From Pseudomonadota bacterium (GTDB lineage: Bacteria > Pseudomonadota > Gammaproteobacteria > Steroidobacterales > Steroidobacteraceae): a stretch of DNA of 9,112 bases. The notes below the pieces were generated by a model. It was not told the DNA's origin. It saw only the letters and a list, made by a program, of their open reading frames with translations, and ran no database searches. This document shows, piece after piece, positions 6,905 to 9,112 of the stretch. The position numbers and the translations under genes were made by a program. Within the stretch, counting starts at the first letter, position 1, and every line of letters begins with the position of its first letter. The stretch lies in assembly GCA_021850555.1 (NCBI GenBank), contig JAJZLX010000102.1, positions 1-9,112 on the forward strand, written 5' to 3'.

Positions 6905-7985
6905 CGGACGCCTCCCGCTGCAGCCGATAGAGGAGCTGAAGTGCATCCGTATCCGCCGCATTCTCGCCGGCGAGCAGCCGCTCGACGCCGGCCGCCATGA
7001 ACCCTTCGGTCGTCATGGTGGCCAGGTCCTCCGGCCGCGGCCGGGTAAGAAGCTGGCTCAGGTCCGCCGTGAGATACGCTAGCCGCTCTCCGTATTCCGC
7101 CACCAGCGCCTCGAGCGCATCCCGTGCACCCATCGAGATCGCCCCTCGCACTCGCAGGTTCACGAGCGTCTGAGATCGCTCCGGCAATGCTTCAAGACGC
7201 GATCTGAGCTCCTCGACCTGAGAGTCGTCGATCATCTCCGGGTCGAGGGTCAGCCAGTGGGTCTGCGCCACGTGCCGGCGCTCGACCCGAGGCTCGCTGC
7301 CCGCTCCGTCGATGTCCACGATCAAGATCCACCCGGGATCGAGTTCCTTGAAGCGAGTGGGCTCCGGAGCGCCCGAATACCAGGCGCGGGTATTGTAACG
7401 GAAGATTCCGTGCCAATCCCCGAGCGCCAGATAATCGAAGCCTTTGGCCAGCACCCGATCGGCATCGATGAGATTCGGCACGATACTCTCGGGATCGCCC
7501 GAGAAATTGATGACGCCCCCATGTGCCACGGCAATTCGGATACCCTCCCCGGCAGTACGCTCCGGAAGCCATGCTGTCGGATCGTCGGTCTCGTGGCGGC
7601 GGGTCAGCGGGCAGGGATGCACCAGAGCGTCCCCGAATCGCACCGGCTCGCGCTTGGCGAGAAGGCTGACATTGGGAGGCAATTCGAGCCGCGCGAGCGC
7701 ACCATCCTCGGTCGCCGCGTCGTGATTGCCGGGCAGAAGCCCCACGGGAATGTTCCCGAAGCTCCGAAGAGCATCCGAAGCCTGCTGCAGCGAATCGCGG
7801 CCGAGGGCGTTGTCGTCGAGGACATCGCCCGCGACGAGCACCGCATCGGCGTGAACTTCCTGCGCCATCGCGCCGATGGCGCGAACCGTCTGAAAGCGCA
7901 AAAGCCGCAATTGCGCGGCCTTTTCCGGGCTCAGATATCGCAGCTTCAACCCGAGCTGCCAGTCGGCCGTATGGATGAATCTCAT
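6891..7985 (-). CDS. Mre11/SbcD-like metallophosphoesterase (DNA repair exonuclease family)
   Basis: A 364-aa protein (MRFIHTADWQLG start) of the calcineurin-like phosphoesterase superfamily, in which Mre11/SbcD cut DNA ends with two metal ions and a Rad50/SbcC partner. The five motifs appear in order: HTADWQ (D8, Q10), AGDVLDD (D54), PGNHD (N87, H88, D89), VAHGG (H155) and LGDWH (D190, H192). Against Mre11 (DxH and GHxH), Q10 replaces the motif I histidine and D190 the first motif V histidine; both can still bind metal, and the motif set otherwise looks complete, so activity is plausible. Residues about 215-364 are a C-terminal capping or partner-binding region with no recognised signature. 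Start ATG 7985 has GGAGG 5 nt upstream; the frame stays open 48 codons further but that stretch has no family similarity. The end overlaps the ATPase gene by 14 bp, indicating coupled synthesis. Confidence 0.87.
   Translation of the reverse strand: MRFIHTADWQLGLKLRYLSPEKAAQLRLLRFQTVRAIGAMAQEVHADAVLVAGDVLDDNALGRDSLQQASDALRSFGNIPVGLLPGNHDAATEDGALARLELPPNVSLLAKREPVRFGDALVHPCPLTRRHETDDPTAWLPERTAGEGIRIAVAHGGVINFSGDPESIVPNLIDADRVLAKGFDYLALGDWHGIFRYNTRAWYSGAPEPTRFKELDPGWILIVDIDGAGSEPRVERRHVAQTHWLTLDPEMIDDSQVEELRSRLEALPERSQTLVNLRVRGAISMGARDALEALVAEYGERLAYLTADLSQLLTRPRPEDLATMTTEGFMAAGVERLLAGENAADTDALQLLYRLQREASDASP
6911..6916 (-). promoter_or_regulatory. Shine-Dalgarno of the Rad50-like ATPase, inside the nuclease gene
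   Basis: Read on the - strand, GGGAGG stands 6 nt before ATG 6904. It lies within the last codons of the nuclease gene and decides the start in favour of MRLLEIETRHW. With the overlapping frames it suggests translational coupling of the two subunits. Confidence 0.7.
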
Positions 7986-7990
7986 CTCTC

Positions 7991-7995
7991 CCTCC
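7991..7995 (-). promoter_or_regulatory. Shine-Dalgarno of the Mre11-like nuclease
   Basis: Read on the - strand, GGAGG stands 5 nt before ATG 7985, within a purine-rich GGGAGGGAGAG stretch. It supports the start at MRFIHTAD, the exact place where family similarity begins. Confidence 0.7.
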
Positions 7996-8047
7996 CCGGG
8001 CCAAGCATATCGAGATGTTGCCTGGATGCGTCCAGTACACCGTTCAA

Positions 8048-8063
8048 TTTTGCATAGTTTTGC
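8048..8063. repeat. 10-bp-phased direct repeat TTTTGC in an AT-rich patch
   Basis: TTTTGC occurs at 8048-8053 and 8058-8063, a spacing of exactly 10 bp, or about one helical turn, about 63-78 bp upstream of the nuclease ATG. The surrounding 25 bp is clearly AT-rich within GC-rich DNA. It could be a regulator site or part of the promoter of the - strand operon. Two copies of a hexamer are thin evidence. Confidence 0.3.
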
Positions 8064-8541
8064 TGAAATCGGGTCATTCTGACGGAAATCCGCGAGCAGA
8101 GTGTCGCGGCAACGTGATGAACCAGGCAAATCGCAACGACTTGGTGACGCGGTAGCTGCTCCGATCGGTCGGCGAGACCACCTTCGAGCTGGCGGATTCC
8201 CTCCGGTAGCGATTCACCCAAGCGACCGGGCACCCCCAAAGTCACGGGGAAGTGCTGCGGCGCGCTGGCCCCGACGAACTGGGCCGGCGTCCCCGCTCCC
8301 AGGCCATGCCGTATACTCGGCCCGTGCTGTTCCGGCGGATTCGGTGGCTGCCGGACATGGACGAACCCGAAACCACGCCGGATGCCAATATGTACAGAAC
8401 CAGGGGGCGCTTCGTCTCGCGGACACGATGGGGCCCGATCGAGAACACTGCGTCCGGTCTCGCATAGGCCGCCTTCCGGATGCGCATAAAATGCTCGGCC
8501 GATCCTGTACTTAGCGCCAGCGAGCCAGCCGAGGCTGCACC

Positions 8542-9112
8542 GTGAGCCGGCTCGAGGATCTGCGCCCCCAGGCGGCCGTGCGCGGCATCCTGCCGGATGC
8601 CCTGGTCACGGTGGTCAGCGTCCAGTGGTTCGGCTCCGATGCGCTCGAACTCACCTACAAATCCCCGTCCGGTAGGGTGGACAACAGGCTGCTCTACCGC
8701 GATGAAGAACCTCGGATCGAGGTAGTCGAACAGGGCCGTCCCTGGAGCTTCGATGGTGATGGCCACCTCTTCCGCTTGGTCTCGGAAGCGCACCGCATCC
8801 GGCTGGCCCACCTCTTCGATCCGCTGCTCGCGGTGCATACCTCCCTGGTGGAGCCGCTCCCGCACCAGATCACCGCGGTCTATGAATCCATGCTGCTGCG
8901 CCAGCCGCTGCGCTTCCTGCTTGCCGACGATCCGGGCGCGGGCAAGACCATCATGGCGGGCTTGTTCATCAAGGAGCTCATCGTTCGGGGCGATCTGCAG
9001 CGCTGCCTGATCGTCTGCCCTGGGAGTCTCGCCGAGCAGTGGCAGGACGAGCTGTGGCGGCGCTTTCAGCTCCCGTTCGAGATCCTGACCAACGACAAAC
9101 TGGAGGCCGCCC
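8542..9112 (+). CDS. N-terminal part of SNF2/RapA-like DEAD/DEAH helicase (partial, runs off window)
   Basis: The frame opens after TAG 8512-8514; GTG 8542 is the only usual start before the conserved part (MSRLEDLRPQ), with GAGG 7 nt upstream. 190 codons are visible with no stop. Residues 1-100 form a conserved-looking region before the motor (VTVVSVQWFGSDALELTY, GRPWSFDGDG, RLAHLFDPLLAVHTS), recognised from memory as the start of large helicases in defence-type clusters with DUF1156 methyltransferase, DUF499 and DUF3780 genes. Then come a Q-motif-like EPLPHQITAVY (104-114), Walker A DDPGAGKTIMAG (129-140, K135) and motif Ia IVCPGSLAEQW (157-167). Motifs II-VI would lie beyond the window. 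It is divergent from the Mre11/Rad50-like operon. It differs from the DrmD helicase of DISARM, whose Walker region reads differently as I recall it, so no system name is given. Confidence 0.82.
   Translation, partial: MSRLEDLRPQAAVRGILPDALVTVVSVQWFGSDALELTYKSPSGRVDNRLLYRDEEPRIEVVEQGRPWSFDGDGHLFRLVSEAHRIRLAHLFDPLLAVHTSLVEPLPHQITAVYESMLLRQPLRFLLADDPGAGKTIMAGLFIKELIVRGDLQRCLIVCPGSLAEQWQDELWRRFQLPFEILTNDKLEAA

Larger units (their letters stand above)
7986..8541. other. 556-bp divergent intergenic region, no convincing gene
   Basis: This separates the - strand nuclease/ATPase operon from the + strand helicase and should hold both promoters. Visible elements: an AT-rich patch near 8045-8070 (see the repeat entry), a TATACT at 8312-8317 (+) resembling a -10 box but without a good -35, a TAAAAT at 8487-8492 (+) within the small palindrome GCAT-AAA-ATGC (8484-8494), about 50 bp before the helicase start, again with no clear -35. 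A 36-codon + strand frame at 8357-8467 and longer frames on both strands lack a ribosome site and any recognisable similarity. The length is large for this compact window, so a leader, small RNA, short unrecognised gene or eroded gene remains possible. Confidence 0.45.

Noticed and set aside
6002..7000. 332-codon open frame on the + strand
   Set aside because: It is a complement of the ATPase N-terminal lobe and the nuclease end; low-complexity Arg/Leu/Pro composition, no ribosome site of note, and the - strand genes carry all catalytic motifs.
4274..7985. Housekeeping sbcD and sbcC
   Set aside because: Gene symbols withheld because the nuclease motifs differ, the ATPase lacks a zinc hook and the context is a mobile element.
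7986..8129. 48-residue N-terminal extension of the nuclease up to ATG 8129
   Set aside because: Family similarity starts exactly at MRFIHTAD with a strong GGAGG just before it; the extension looks like random translated leader.
8101..8514. 137-codon + frame, and 36-codon frame at 8357-8467, as real genes between the divergent operons
   Set aside because: No Shine-Dalgarno, no recognisable domain and arginine-rich shadow-like composition; kept only as a remark in the intergenic entry.
8242..8865. 207-codon open frame on the - strand
   Set aside because: It lies antisense to the start of the helicase, whose + frame shows clear family motifs.
8542..9112. DISARM drmD
   Set aside because: Only the N-terminal 190 residues are visible, and the Walker A neighbourhood (DDPGAGKTIMAG) differs from the DrmD form I recall; none of the other DISARM genes is in the window.
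1..9112. CRISPR array, tRNA/rRNA genes, insertion-sequence ends or att sites
   Set aside because: No regularly spaced repeats, cloverleaf, transposase or flanking inverted repeats were found by reading both strands.

Overview
The window is GC-rich, densely coding DNA. It probably comes from a high-GC proteobacterium, judging from base composition and protein style; no gene here fixes the taxon. It looks like accessory DNA on a conjugative or mobilizable element (integrative element or plasmid) carrying a cluster of nucleic-acid-handling proteins of the kind found in defence islands. No tRNA, rRNA, CRISPR array, transposase or integrase was seen.

Left part, + strand (1-4279). The window opens in the last 37 codons of a small gene that fits a MobC/TraJ-like relaxosome accessory protein. 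Its TGA overlaps the ATG of a MOBP-type relaxase (TraI/MobA(P)-like, 547 aa) with the H-x-D-x4-H-x-H-x3-N metal motif and a C-terminal LPD7-like domain. After 47 bp comes an 825-aa fusion protein: an N-terminal coiled coil, an archaeo-eukaryotic primase (AEP) domain of the type described in TOTE conflict systems with a four-cysteine cluster, then a complete superfamily 2 helicase.

Middle part, - strand (7985 down to 4274). A two-gene operon encodes a 364-aa Mre11/SbcD-like metallophosphoesterase and an 876-aa Rad50/SbcC/SMC-like ATPase. The reading frames overlap by 14 bp, and the ATPase Shine-Dalgarno lies inside the nuclease gene. Both proteins depart from the textbook pair: the nuclease has Q and D where Mre11 has metal-binding histidines, and the ATPase has no CxxC zinc hook but a short beta-rich segment at the predicted coiled-coil apex. 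The ATPase gene meets the primase-helicase gene tail to tail with a 6-bp overlap.

Right part (7986-9112). A 556-bp region without a convincing gene separates the nuclease gene from a divergent + strand gene that starts at GTG 8542 and runs off the window. It encodes the N-terminal part of a SNF2/RapA-like helicase (conserved N-terminal region, Walker A DDPGAGKT).

Inference: the Mre11/Rad50-like pair and the divergent helicase may form one multigene DNA-targeting (defence) system continuing to the right, with the primase-helicase as either a second defence module or a replication factor of the mobile element. Function cannot be proved from sequence alone.
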